DNA of 64,000 bases from [Clostridium] citroniae WAL-17108 (lineage in GTDB: Bacteria > Bacillota > Clostridia > Lachnospirales > Lachnospiraceae), in contig NZ_JH376420.1 in the NCBI RefSeq assembly GCF_000233455.1, forward strand, positions 1,514,965 to 1,578,964, written 5' to 3'. The notes under the pieces were generated by a model that was not told the origin of the DNA, searched no databases, and saw only the letters and a list, made by a program, of their open reading frames with translations. Position numbers and translations under genes: made by a program. Below are positions 1 to 7,697 of the stretch, piece by piece (within the stretch, counting starts at the first letter, position 1; each line of letters starts with the position of its first letter).

Positions 1-171
1 GCACTATGACATCAATTTCATTTGTACTGCCCGATCCTCCGCTGCGGGTGACCAGGCTGTAAGCTGACTGTATTAACAGAAGGGCCATAAAAACGAATCA
101 GGCAGCGGTCCACCAGATGAATCCTGTGAAAATCCCTGCACACACATTTCCACCCTGTTTTTAAACATTTC

Positions 172-229
172 ATCTTTCCCTCCGATCAAGCCTCCCGCCT
201 CTTTGAGGTTGGAAGCCATTGCTCATTCA
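172..229 (+). repeat. 58-bp direct repeat, copy 1
   Basis: This block is identical by eye over 58 bp to 353-410. It begins ATCTTTCCCTCCGATC and ends GCTCATTCA. The copies are 181 bp apart start to start. The function is unknown; a short intergenic repeat family or a local duplication are both possible. Confidence 0.85.
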
Positions 230-352
230 TATGGCGGGAGTCTCAATCTCCCTCCAAGATGAAGCCTCCGGCGGATTGCAGAGGCGCATCAATGTAGTAT
301 GTCATGCATAGCATGACCTGCGCCTCGCACAAGGACGCTTAGGCGTCCTTGA

Positions 353-410
353 ATCTTTCCCTCCGATCAAGCCTCCCGCCTCTTTGAGGTTGGAAGCCAT
401 TGCTCATTCA
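353..410 (+). repeat. 58-bp direct repeat, copy 2
   Basis: Second copy of the block at 172-229. The interval between the copies contains the two perfect hairpins at 301-317 and 331-350. No open frame crosses it. Confidence 0.85.
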
Positions 411-647
411 CTAAGATTACTAAGACATGCTCTAAGCTATCATATGCCGGTCAGAACATTCCTGTGACAACCTGCAACAATCTGTATAATATGCAAATAT
501 CCTCTGTTTCCCCTGTTCATAGTATGAAACTTCCATACTATTTCCATGTTCATCCAGATCACGCGTGTAAAATAGACAAAAAGGCCTCTTGTCTTTCCTT
601 ATGTTTGTGCAGACTTTTATTACATCCTGTGCTATTATAATTAATGT

Positions 648-742
648 AAACCCCCCCAATACATTATATAGTTTTGCTACACCCCATAAGAAACGAAATA
701 CCTTCTCCTAAAATGACCAGTTCCCCGACTGGTCATTTTATT
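648..742 (+). ncRNA. Candidate small RNA, copy 1 (C-rich, terminator-ended)
   Basis: A perfect -10 box TATAAT (636-641) is followed about 7 nt later by a C-rich stretch with a run of seven Cs, then CACCCC and CTTCTCCT. It ends in a strong hairpin (AAAATGACCAGT / ACTGGTCATTTT, 710-739) with a T-rich tail. Almost the same sequence recurs at 6106-6200. The two terminator stems differ in sequence but both pair perfectly, which argues for selection on the RNA structure. The C-rich single-stranded segments could base-pair with Shine-Dalgarno sequences. I cannot assign a family; C-rich sporulation sRNAs such as csfG would be one comparison. No upstream -35 box is clear. Confidence 0.6.
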
Positions 743-850
743 TTGTCCAAAAACAGGATCACTGCCTTCCCCGCGTTTTCCCTGCTTCCGCCGTCAGCCG
801 GGCTGTGATGGGAACAATATAAAAATTTACCAAAGCAGTGAAACAAAGTC

Positions 851-904
851 TTGACAGGAAAAAAAGACCGTGCTATTATCAACTAAACCTACAGAAATAG
901 TAGG
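851..904 (+). promoter_or_regulatory. metY promoter with a CCTAC-N7-GTAGG operator
   Basis: TTGACA (851-856), a 17-bp spacer and TATTAT (874-879) form a near-consensus sigma-A promoter. Straddling the expected start of transcription is an inverted repeat, CCTAC (888-892) and GTAGG (900-904), followed by AAT. It resembles operators of Rrf2-type sulfur regulators such as CymR. That assignment is inference; the repeat itself is seen directly. Confidence 0.7.
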
Positions 905-924
905 AATGGAATGGAGGACATCAA

Positions 925-2244
925 ATGGGAGAGAAACGCAAGAGAGAAAACAGACAGTTCAGATTTGAGACAACACAGCTTCATGCAGGACAGGAAACGC
1001 CGGATCCCGCCACAGGAGCAAGGGCCGTACCGATTTACCAGACATCATCCTATGTGTTTGACAACTGTGATCATGGGGCAGCCCGTTTTAACCTCAGCGA
1101 TGCAGGCAATATCTACAGCAGGCTGACCAATCCCACCCTGGATGTGTTCGAGGCAAGAATGGCAGCCCTGGAAGGCGGCGTGGCGGCTCTGGCAACCGCC
1201 TCAGGCGCGGCAGCCCTGGCTTACACCTTCCAGAACCTGACAAGGGCCGGGGACCATCTTGTGGCATCCAGCCATATCTATGGGGGTACATATAATTACC
1301 TGGCCCACACCTTTCCTGAATACGGGGTCGGCACCACCTTTGTGGACCCGGCTGACTTAAAAGGGCTGGAACTTGCCATAAGGGATAACACTAAGGCCGT
1401 GTTTATAGAGACCTTGGGCAATCCCAACTCGGATATTGCAGATATAGAGGCAATCGCAGACATTGCCCACCGCCATCAGATCCCCCTTGTTATTGATAAT
1501 ACCTTTGCCACTCCTTACCTTGTGCGTCCCATTGAATACGGCGCGGATATCGTTGTCCACTCCGCTACCAAATTCATCGGCGGCCACGGGACCACTGTGG
1601 GCGGAGTGATCGTGGACGGAGGGAAATTTGACTGGGTCGGCTCCGGCAAATTTCCGGGACTTACGGATGCCAATGCAAGCTACCACGGAATCCGCTTTGC
1701 CCAGGACGTGGGAGCTGCTGCATTTGTAACCAGGATCAGAGCCATCCTTTTAAGGGATACGGGCGCCACCCTGTCCCCCTTCCACGGGTTCCTGTTCCTG
1801 CAGGGGCTGGAATCTCTGTCCCTGCGCGTGGAGCGCCATGTGGTAAATGCGCTGAAAGTCGTGGACTACCTGAATTCCCATCCTCAGGTGGAGGCCGTCC
1901 ACCATCCTGCAGTCAGCAATGACCCGGTCCAGCAGGCGCTGTATAAAAAATATTTCCCCAATGGCGGCGGCTCTATTTTCACATTTGAAATCAGAGGCGG
2001 CGCCCAAAAAGCCAGAGAGTTTATTGATAACCTGGAGCTTTTCTCCCTTCTGGCCAATGTCGCGGATGTGAAATCCCTTGTCATCCATCCTGCATCCACC
2101 ACCCACTCCCAGTTAAACGAGGAGGAACTGCTGGAACAGGGTATCCGCCCGGGAACCATTCGCCTCTCCATTGGTACGGAACACATTGATGATATTCTGG
2201 AAGACCTGGAGGAAGCCTTTCAGGCAGTGGAGCAGCATCCATAA
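925..2244 (+). CDS. metY: O-acetylhomoserine aminocarboxypropyltransferase (sulfhydrylase)
   Basis: A 439-residue PLP enzyme of the Cys/Met metabolism family. It makes homocysteine from O-acetyl-L-homoserine and sulfide in the cytoplasm, feeding methionine synthesis. The PLP lysine is seen in the motif HSATKFIGGHG (Lys216), and the N-terminus RFETTQLHAGQ is typical of MetY rather than of cystathionine gamma-synthase. The start at 925 follows GGAGG with good spacing. It is a single-gene unit with its own promoter and a strong terminator at 2251-2294. Regulation by sulfur status is suggested by the operator-like repeat at +1. Length is normal. Confidence 0.95.
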   Translation: MGEKRKRENRQFRFETTQLHAGQETPDPATGARAVPIYQTSSYVFDNCDHGAARFNLSDAGNIYSRLTNPTLDVFEARMAALEGGVAALATASGAAALAYTFQNLTRAGDHLVASSHIYGGTYNYLAHTFPEYGVGTTFVDPADLKGLELAIRDNTKAVFIETLGNPNSDIADIEAIADIAHRHQIPLVIDNTFATPYLVRPIEYGADIVVHSATKFIGGHGTTVGGVIVDGGKFDWVGSGKFPGLTDANASYHGIRFAQDVGAAAFVTRIRAILLRDTGATLSPFHGFLFLQGLESLSLRVERHVVNALKVVDYLNSHPQVEAVHHPAVSNDPVQQALYKKYFPNGGGSIFTFEIRGGAQKAREFIDNLELFSLLANVADVKSLVIHPASTTHSQLNEEELLEQGIRPGTIRLSIGTEHIDDILEDLEEAFQAVEQHP

Positions 2245-2250
2245 CAAATA

Positions 2251-2294
2251 AAAAACCGCCCCATACCAACAGATATGTGTATGGGGCGGTTTTT
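2251..2294 (+). terminator. metY terminator
   Basis: A 16-bp perfect stem (AAAAACCGCCCCATAC, 2251-2266, with its complement at 2279-2294) ends in TTTTT just after the metY stop. It can work in both directions. Confidence 0.95.
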
Positions 2295-2361
2295 ATCATC
2301 TCATCTTAGGCATAGCATGTGTATGGCACCATTCGGCCAGGACATACTTGAAACTTCTAAG

Positions 2362-2448
2362 TTATCCACAATCGAGCCACCACCAGATATAGATAAACAC
2401 ATAATATATGGTGAAACATCTTGTATTCCCGGTGGATAATGTGGATAA
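2362..2448. promoter_or_regulatory. Pair of perfect DnaA boxes in inverted orientation
   Basis: TTATCCACA occurs at 2362-2370 and its exact complement TGTGGATAA at 2440-2448. A third near match (GTGGATAA, 2433-2440) abuts the second box. They lie in a non-coding gap between metY and the gene at 2491. No AT-rich unwinding region or dnaA gene is nearby, so I regard it as a DnaA-binding cluster (titration or regulation) and not an origin. Confidence 0.6.
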
Positions 2449-2490
2449 CTCTGTGTATATCTTGGGGAAACCATGTGGACAGGTCTATTC

Positions 2491-2850
2491 TCACAAATTC
2501 CCCTCCACCGCAATGCCCTCCGCCAGTTCCAAAGCCGCGGTGATCCAGCCTGCAAATCTGGTATAGAAGTCAAAGACCGTATCATCAAACTGTATCTTCC
2601 CCATATCCTGCTCCATGGCCTGGATCACATGATTCCACTGCTCTCTGCCAAGCCTGTTATCCCAGCACACATCAAACTCCGGCAGGACCGACTTCAGATA
2701 CGGAAGAAGCAATTGGGTATAATCTGTCTTAAATACGGTCAGCGTATCCATACAGGTATCACAATGATCTCCCGGTCCCATGTCAGAACTGCATGGATAA
2801 AATGTCAGCTTAATCTTTTCGTCCGGCTGTGAGAAACATCTTAGATCCAT
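2491..2850 (-). CDS. Conserved-looking hypothetical protein with CDTC motif
   Basis: About 119 residues from ATG at 2850, preceded by a G-rich ribosome-binding site. I chose this over the upstream ATG at 2874 because of that site. The protein is acidic, with no signal peptide or membrane segment. It has a pair of cysteines in HCDTCMD around residues 29-32, then a Trp-rich, Phe-rich C-terminal half. I do not recognise a family. It sits between metY and the amidase gene and is transcribed with the latter's orientation. Confidence 0.6.
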   Translation of the reverse strand: MDLRCFSQPDEKIKLTFYPCSSDMGPGDHCDTCMDTLTVFKTDYTQLLLPYLKSVLPEFDVCWDNRLGREQWNHVIQAMEQDMGKIQFDDTVFDFYTRFAGWITAALELAEGIAVEGNL

Positions 2851-2947
2851 GCTGCACCCCCTCTTATAGGGCATCCCGCTTGCACATTCTATAAATGCCC
2901 CCCTGTGTCTTTTATTATACTCCTTCTCCCACCGCCGGACAATACTT

Positions 2948-3874
2948 CTAGTCTATTTTCTCAGGATCCGATCTTCTGCCCATCAAAGGAAACCTCATAG
3001 CTCCCTTCTCATCTGTCTCAAGGCATACGCAGCCCTCAAACATGCTGCCGTCATCCTTCAGGCGGTAAAGTTCATTCTTCCAGATCACCCACTGGTCCCT
3101 GGCCATGGCCCCTGTTTCCTGGAGATAGTACCATTTCCCGTCAGAGCCGGTTTTCCAGTCATTGTGTATCATCATTCCTGCACCGTCAAACCAGTACCAG
3201 TTGTCGCCGTCCTTATACCAGTCATTTGCCACATACCTGCCTGTATCGCCCAGGTAGAATCTCCATCCTCCGTTCTCCTCCACCCATCCGGACTTCTTAA
3301 GGGGATCCGTGATGCCGTAATACAGGGCAATGGTATCTGCCTGTGCACTGGCAAGTCGTTCCAGATTGGCATCATTCAGCAGCCATCTGACGATCTCCTC
3401 ATTTGTATGAAAGGAATTCTCCAGGATCAGGCCCGGGGTCCCCACCGCAGTGGCTCCCCTGAGCACGCCGTAATAATCCCCGTTCTGCCCTCTGCGGTGT
3501 TCGATACGGGCCGGCTGGTCCGTGTTCAGAACGGTTTCCACACACTGGGCCAGGGCCATGCCGATCCCATCTGCACTTCCGTTGATCGCGCAGTAGGCAG
3601 CAGGATAGTCCACTGAATTGTTCACCTTGTCCCCCACTGCATTAGAGTGGTCTGACAAGAACAGGTCACATCCCCCGGAGGCAGCCCCCCTCTCATAGAG
3701 CCCTCTGTCCGTATCCCTTTCCTCCCTGGTTGTGATCACCTCTATGCCATAGGCTTCCAGATACTTCTTTTGAAGGAGATGAAGCTTCCATACCATTTCC
3801 GACTCATAATAACGCTTGTCTGCCGGGCTCTGATTGTATTTGCCATAGTGGCCTGCATCTAAGCATATCTTCAT
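2948..3874 (-). CDS. N-acetylmuramoyl-L-alanine amidase with wall-binding repeats
   Basis: About 308 residues from ATG at 3874 (AGGTGAT upstream); an upstream extension to 4006 is open but lacks a start signal. The N-terminal half is an Amidase_3 domain. The zinc ligands are visible as DAGHYG near residue 8, a Glu in YYESEMVW, and DHSNA, with ENSFHTN further on. It cuts the bond between muramic acid and the stem peptide. The C-terminal third holds Trp/Tyr-rich choline-binding-type repeats (GWVEENGGWRFY, DGDNWYWFD, DGKWYYLQETG). There is no signal peptide, as in some autolysins and phage-type lysins, so how it reaches the wall is unclear. Confidence 0.88.
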   Translation of the reverse strand: MKICLDAGHYGKYNQSPADKRYYESEMVWKLHLLQKKYLEAYGIEVITTREERDTDRGLYERGAASGGCDLFLSDHSNAVGDKVNNSVDYPAAYCAINGSADGIGMALAQCVETVLNTDQPARIEHRRGQNGDYYGVLRGATAVGTPGLILENSFHTNEEIVRWLLNDANLERLASAQADTIALYYGITDPLKKSGWVEENGGWRFYLGDTGRYVANDWYKDGDNWYWFDGAGMMIHNDWKTGSDGKWYYLQETGAMARDQWVIWKNELYRLKDDGSMFEGCVCLETDEKGAMRFPLMGRRSDPEKID

Positions 3875-3950
3875 ATTATAATCACCTCGTCTTTCTATGG
3901 TACTATAATATGCGGGACAGAACAGGTTTGTCCCGGACTGAGAACACCGC

Positions 3951-4001
3951 AAAAGGCGGCCATGCCCCGGACTGGTATCAATCCGGAATATGCCGCCTTT
4001 T
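3951..4001 (-). terminator. Terminator downstream of the superoxide reductase gene
   Basis: The stem AAAAGGCGGC (3951-3960) pairs with GCCGCCTTTT (3992-4001). It lies between the dfx stop (4052) and the amidase start, and has T/A tails on both sides, so it may act in both directions. Confidence 0.75.
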
Positions 4002-4051
4002 CTCAATTCATCTCAATCCAGATGTTTTCCCGTATCACCGGGAAGGAAATC

Positions 4052-4420
4052 CTACGCCTTCCACAGTCCGTGGAGATTACAGTAGGCATACACAGCCTCC
4101 ACCTCATCATCCGGACAGACCATAAACTCTGCCTGAGGCTTCTGGCCTGGCTTCAGTTCCTTTCTCTGATTGCCCTGCTTGGTCGCAAGAGCAATCCACT
4201 CTATGTAATGCTCGGGAAGCATGGGGTGCTCCGTGGAACCAACGGTGACCGTTACCTTCTGACCATCCACCTGGACAACCGGGACATGCTTTTCAACCGC
4301 TGCATCCGTGGTATTGGGCTCCAGTTCCTGCATCTTTTCACCGCAGCAAACAACCGGGACCCCGCTGCTCTTTACAAATGCGATTATATTGCCGCAATGG
4401 CTGCAAACATAAAATTTCAT
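4052..4420 (-). CDS. dfx: Desulfoferrodoxin / superoxide reductase
   Basis: A 122-residue cytoplasmic iron protein that reduces superoxide to peroxide in anaerobes. The N-terminal desulforedoxin-type iron site shows CSHC (residues 6-9) and a CC pair near residue 25. The superoxide reductase domain shows the histidines of EKHVPVV and STEHPMLPEHYIEW, and the C-terminal Cys and His of YAYCNLHGLWK. Length is typical of the two-iron class. It has its own start signals (AAAGGGG upstream) and a terminator after it, so it is probably monocistronic. Confidence 0.93.
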   Translation of the reverse strand: MKFYVCSHCGNIIAFVKSSGVPVVCCGEKMQELEPNTTDAAVEKHVPVVQVDGQKVTVTVGSTEHPMLPEHYIEWIALATKQGNQRKELKPGQKPQAEFMVCPDDEVEAVYAYCNLHGLWKA

Positions 4421-4504
4421 AGTGTTACCCCTTTCTCTGTTGTATTTAACTTATATTTCAAGTCTACCACAAACATTACTATTTACAAGGTAGAATTGGT
4501 ATAA

Positions 4505-5029
4505 TTAACAAATATGTAACAATTGGCGGGCATCCATATCTATTTCCCAGCAATAGGAAGGCTCCTGATATCCCTCATGCCCTGCCATCCTGCATCTCTG
4601 CCTGTTTGCTTCCATACAGTGCACCTGCTGAAAAAGCCGGGTTTCATCCACCAGCACCGGAACACTCCAAAGGCAGTCATCCATCCTGTTCAGCCCAGCC
4701 ACGGAACGGCGTCCATGGGTCCTGGTAAGTTTTAACGGGCCTGCCTGCGAAAGGTATGCTTCTATCTGACAGGATCTGTATCCCTCCGCTCCCAGGACCT
4801 GCCGCAGCCCCTGGGTAAATATTAAGGGAAAATCCCTCCAGGCCGCCCCGTCCATGCCGCTCATCACCACGGCCAGGCGGTTGCTGGAATTTACTGCTAC
4901 AAGGGTATCCCTGCTTTGAAGCTGGATACGGTGCAGTTCCCAGCAGAAAAACAAGTCCTTCTGTGTCCTGTCCTCCAGCTGTTTTATCTTAAGGTATGTT
5001 TGCAGTGGTATTGTAAGGCCAAGCTCCAT
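4505..5029 (-). CDS. DUF6933-like protein
   Basis: 174 residues, cytoplasmic, without signal or membrane segments. The N-terminal pattern (LTIPLQTYLKIK, then FFCWELHRIQL and a VAVNSSNRLAVVM strand) resembles the DUF6933 family found next to many unrelated genes in Clostridia. Family membership is by eye only and no function is known. It is well separated from dfx and seems to be a single gene with an AT-rich upstream region. Confidence 0.6.
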   Translation of the reverse strand: MELGLTIPLQTYLKIKQLEDRTQKDLFFCWELHRIQLQSRDTLVAVNSSNRLAVVMSGMDGAAWRDFPLIFTQGLRQVLGAEGYRSCQIEAYLSQAGPLKLTRTHGRRSVAGLNRMDDCLWSVPVLVDETRLFQQVHCMEANRQRCRMAGHEGYQEPSYCWEIDMDARQLLHIC

Positions 5030-5357
5030 GGCTCCTTTTCCTCCTAATGCTATTCCGAGGCTTAGAGACTTATGTTCCTGCGGATTCTTTTATTGCATTA
5101 TTATTGCATTATATTTATTACATTATATACATTATAATATCATGGATCAAAGGTTCCTGCCACCCTCTCATGCGCTCCCCCACGCTCACCCTCACGCTCT
5201 TAACGTCCATTCGCAACTCACCCTTCGCGTTCATTCACAAACTTCTCACATTCTGTTCATAAATTTGTTACAGAATGATAAAACTTTACTCATATTTTTC
5301 CAATATACTAAATATTGTAAAGAGTTAATGCTAATAAAACTTTTTTTCATAATACTC
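5030..5357. other. AT-rich non-coding gap
   Basis: No gene seen. At 5088-5142 four imperfect units of the type TTGCATTAT/TTACATTAT follow each other, probably part of the upstream region of the minus-strand gene at 4505-5029. The right half is AT-rich and leads into the hairpin at 5358. Confidence 0.5.
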
Positions 5358-5390
5358 GGCCGGTGAAGATAACTTCACCGGCCTCCTCCT
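5358..5390 (+). terminator. Hairpin terminator of unknown transcript
   Basis: Perfect 11-bp stem GGCCGGTGAAG / CTTCACCGGCC with an ATAA loop (5358-5383), followed by TCCTCCTTTT on the plus strand. No plus-strand gene precedes it, so it may end a small RNA from 5030-5357, or be a leader element of the gene at 5467. Confidence 0.6.
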
Positions 5391-5466
5391 TTTATCCCAT
5401 CTTTTCCTTTTTCAGGATAACTTTTATCCCTTTCCGGCATATGATAAATAAAAAAGGATATTTTCC

Positions 5467-5958
5467 ATGAATTACGAAAATCTCATTTCTGTTACAGGCG
5501 TCATAACCGATATCACAAATTACAACAATGACTGCTGCAGCCAGTTCATCACCATTACCGTGGACGGCCAGCAGATCAACATCATCATGACCCAGGATAC
5601 GTTTGTGGTAGACACCATGCGTATCATGCCCGGAATGCGCATCGCGGCTTTCTATGACTCCACCCGCCCCGTTCCCCTGATCTATCCGCCCCAGTATCGG
5701 GCAGACATGATCGCCGTACTGAGACCTGAGGAGGATATCACCCTGGCTTACTTTGACAGCAGCCTTACGGCAATTGACAATTCCCTTCAGCTGAATCTGT
5801 ACCAGTCCACCATCATCTCCACCCTGAACGGCCAGGCTTACCTTTGCCCTCCCGGAGACCATTACCTGATGGTCTATTATGCGGCAACCACTAAAAGCAT
5901 TCCGCCGCAGACAGCTCCCAACCGGATCATTGTGCTGTGCCAGACCACAACCCCCTGA
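5467..5958 (+). CDS. Hypothetical beta-rich protein
   Basis: 163 residues from ATG at 5467 (AAGGA upstream). It lacks a signal peptide and membrane segments. The sequence alternates hydrophobic and polar residues (VTGVITDI, FITITVDGQQINIIM, MRIAAFYD), which suggests a small beta-barrel. It is Tyr/Ile/Thr-rich with few charges. I do not recognise a family. It stands alone, followed by the second small-RNA candidate. Confidence 0.65.
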   Translation: MNYENLISVTGVITDITNYNNDCCSQFITITVDGQQINIIMTQDTFVVDTMRIMPGMRIAAFYDSTRPVPLIYPPQYRADMIAVLRPEEDITLAYFDSSLTAIDNSLQLNLYQSTIISTLNGQAYLCPPGDHYLMVYYAATTKSIPPQTAPNRIIVLCQTTTP

Positions 5959-6105
5959 TACTCAAAGGAGCACAATAAAATGTCGAAAACCGCGGTCACG
6001 GTTCGTCAGTTTTTCCTTCCCATGTGAAAATGCATAGATTAATTTTTCATACAGGGAAAACTTTGTGCACACTTTTTATGCGTCATATGCTATTATAATT
6101 AGCGT

Positions 6106-6200
6106 AAACCCCCCCAATACATTATATAGTTTTTGCTACACCCCATAAGAAACGAAATACCTTCTCCTGAAAAGACCAGTTCCCCGACTGGTCTTTTCGC
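6106..6200 (+). ncRNA. Candidate small RNA, copy 2
   Basis: Near-identical to the RNA at 648-742 from TATAAT (6094-6099) onward: the same C7 run, CACCCC and CTTCTCCT segments. The terminator stem AAAAGACCAGT / ACTGGTCTTTT (6170-6197) carries matching changes on both arms relative to copy 1. The sequence between the putative -35 and -10 regions has diverged more, so the two copies may be expressed under different conditions. Confidence 0.6.
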
Positions 6201-6383
6201 TGTCCAAAAACAGGTGCACAAAGCAGGTATCCCTCCCCTGTTGCCGGTCCAAATACACTTCCCAGAAAATTCCAGAAAGAAATAAAATTTTTTCAAAAAG
6301 TACTGGACAAACTAAAAACAATATGGTATTATAAACAAGCTGTCGGTGATGAGTACAGCAAACATGCAAAACAAATATCATAA

Positions 6384-6455
6384 GGCCTGATGGTCAAGCG
6401 GCTAAGACGACGCCCTCTCACGGCGTAAACCCGGGTTCGATTCCCGGTCAGGTCA
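6384..6455 (+). tRNA. tRNA-Glu (anticodon CTC)
   Basis: Cloverleaf by eye: acceptor arm GGCCTGA pairs with TCAGGTC, anticodon stem CGCC/GGCG encloses loop CTCTCAC, and the T arm is CCGGGTTCGATTCCCGG. The anticodon CTC reads GAG. CCA is not encoded. A terminator hairpin follows at once (6461-6487). Confidence 0.95.
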
Positions 6456-6460
6456 TACGA

Positions 6461-6488
6461 AAACAAGCAGATAACTGCTTGTTTTTTT
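6461..6488 (+). terminator. tRNA-Glu terminator
   Basis: AACAAGCAG-ATAA-CTGCTTGTT followed by a run of T just after the tRNA. Confidence 0.9.
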
Positions 6489-6627
6489 GTTTTATTCCCT
6501 TCATTGTTTAGCAGGCCGCTGCTGCTCTGTTGAGCATGCACACCGGACAAGTGTCTCCCCGCAAAAAGGAATGATGCCCACGGAAGCCTCCGCCCCCAAA
6601 TACCCAAATGCCTGGTCCAATGCAGCC

Positions 6628-7194
6628 TCAACCGTATTGCAGGCTCCTGTGCTGTGCTTCGCCGGTCTCTTCATCCATCAGCGTTCTCAGTTCCTTTAGT
6701 TTTTCATTTTCCTGAAAATATTCCATTCCATAGGAAAGATTAAACTCATAGTCAAAATCAGGCGGATTCGCGCCCTGGCTGTGTTGTATAATCGTCTCAG
6801 CCTTATCCATGGCTTTAACAAATCTGGCTTCCGGTGTCTGACCCTGGTTATATTCCTCACACAATGCCATGATCTCTTTTGCACATGGACCGGAAATGGC
6901 CTTGGTCGCCCTGGACACATCCAGCTGCTCCTGCCTGTGCTTTTCCCCTTCATCCGGCCTCAGGGCCGCTGATACATCGCCTGTGTACAGTTCTCCCAGA
7001 TCATGGACAAGGCACATAAGCATCACCTTTTCCCGGTCCAGCTCAGGAAACTCACAGCAGAGGACAGCTGCCCCAAGGGCAAGACGCCAGGAGTGCTCTG
7101 CCGTACTCTCCTGGCGTCCTGTGGCTGTCCATGCGGTCCGCAAAGTGGATTTAAGCCCTTCCACTTCCTTTATAAATTCCAGATATCTTCTCAT
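6628..7194 (-). CDS. HD-domain phosphohydrolase (YfbR-like 5'-deoxynucleotidase family)
   Basis: 188 residues. The HD metal site is visible: His in STAEHSWR (near residue 34), the HD pair in LVHDLGELYTGD (near residue 64), and a distal Asp in KAMDKAETI. The pattern EHSWR...HDLGE...GD fits the YfbR/HDDC2 group, which removes phosphate from deoxynucleoside monophosphates. Exact substrate is inference. It lies 30 bp downstream of smpB and probably shares the rnr-smpB transcript. Confidence 0.8.
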   Translation of the reverse strand: MRRYLEFIKEVEGLKSTLRTAWTATGRQESTAEHSWRLALGAAVLCCEFPELDREKVMLMCLVHDLGELYTGDVSAALRPDEGEKHRQEQLDVSRATKAISGPCAKEIMALCEEYNQGQTPEARFVKAMDKAETIIQHSQGANPPDFDYEFNLSYGMEYFQENEKLKELRTLMDEETGEAQHRSLQYG

Positions 7195-7224
7195 ATCAAC
7201 CTCACATGGAACCTTCCGTTTTCC

Positions 7225-7692
7225 CTAATACAGGTTCTTGACCTTAAAGTCTTTTTCCAGTTCCCTTCTCTGATCCTTCTTGGCAATATCCGCCCGCTTG
7301 TCATAGTTCTTCTTACCACGCGCCAGCCCGATCTCTACCTTCACCAGGCTTCCCTTAAAGTACACCCGCAGCGGAACCAAAGTATAGCCCTTTTCCTTGA
7401 TCTTGCCGCCTATTTTTAATATCTCATACTTGTGAAGCAGAAGCTTGCGCACGCGAAGCGGATCTTTATTGAAAATGTTGCCTTTTTCATAAGGGCTGAC
7501 ATGCATGCCGCAGATGTACATCTCACCCCGGTCCACCTTGACAAATGATTCCTTAACGCTGCATTTGCCCATACGGATCGACTTTACCTCGGTGCCAAAC
7601 AGTTCAATCCCGGCTTCATATTTTTCATCTATAAAATAATCAAAATACGCCTTCTTATTGTTGGCAACCAGCTTAATACTTTCCTTCCCCAT
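7225..7692 (-). CDS. smpB: SsrA-binding protein SmpB
   Basis: 155 residues, normal for the family. SmpB binds tmRNA and delivers it to stalled ribosomes for trans-translation. Family motifs are visible: [23 protein letters not shown] and the basic C-terminal tail ([13 protein letters not shown]). It starts 5 bp after the rnr stop, the common rnr-smpB pair in Firmicutes. No tmRNA gene is found in this window. Confidence 0.97.
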   Translation of the reverse strand: MGKESIKLVANNKKAYFDYFIDEKYEAGIELFGTEVKSIRMGKCSVKESFVKVDRGEMYICGMHVSPYEKGNIFNKDPLRVRKLLLHKYEILKIGGKIKEKGYTLVPLRVYFKGSLVKVEIGLARGKKNYDKRADIAKKDQRRELEKDFKVKNLY

Positions 7693-7697
7693 TAGTT

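Larger units (their letters stand above)
1..630. other. Non-coding left edge with hairpins and a duplicated 58-bp block
   Basis: I find no convincing gene here. On the minus strand a short open frame (MALLLIQSAYS..., about 96-1) runs off the window edge; it has a hydrophobic start but no good ribosome-binding site, so I do not call it. The stretch contains two perfect small palindromes, GTCATGC/GCATGAC at 301-317 and AAGGACGC/GCGTCCTT at 331-350, lying between the two copies of a 58-bp direct repeat. They could be intergenic repeats or transcript ends. Confidence 0.5.

Noticed and set aside
2362-2448. Replication origin at the DnaA boxes
   Set aside because: No dnaA, dnaN or AT-rich unwinding element nearby; only two perfect boxes.
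6329-6631. Minus-strand open frame over the tRNA-Glu gene
   Set aside because: It is antisense to the tRNA and its terminator, with no ribosome-binding site.
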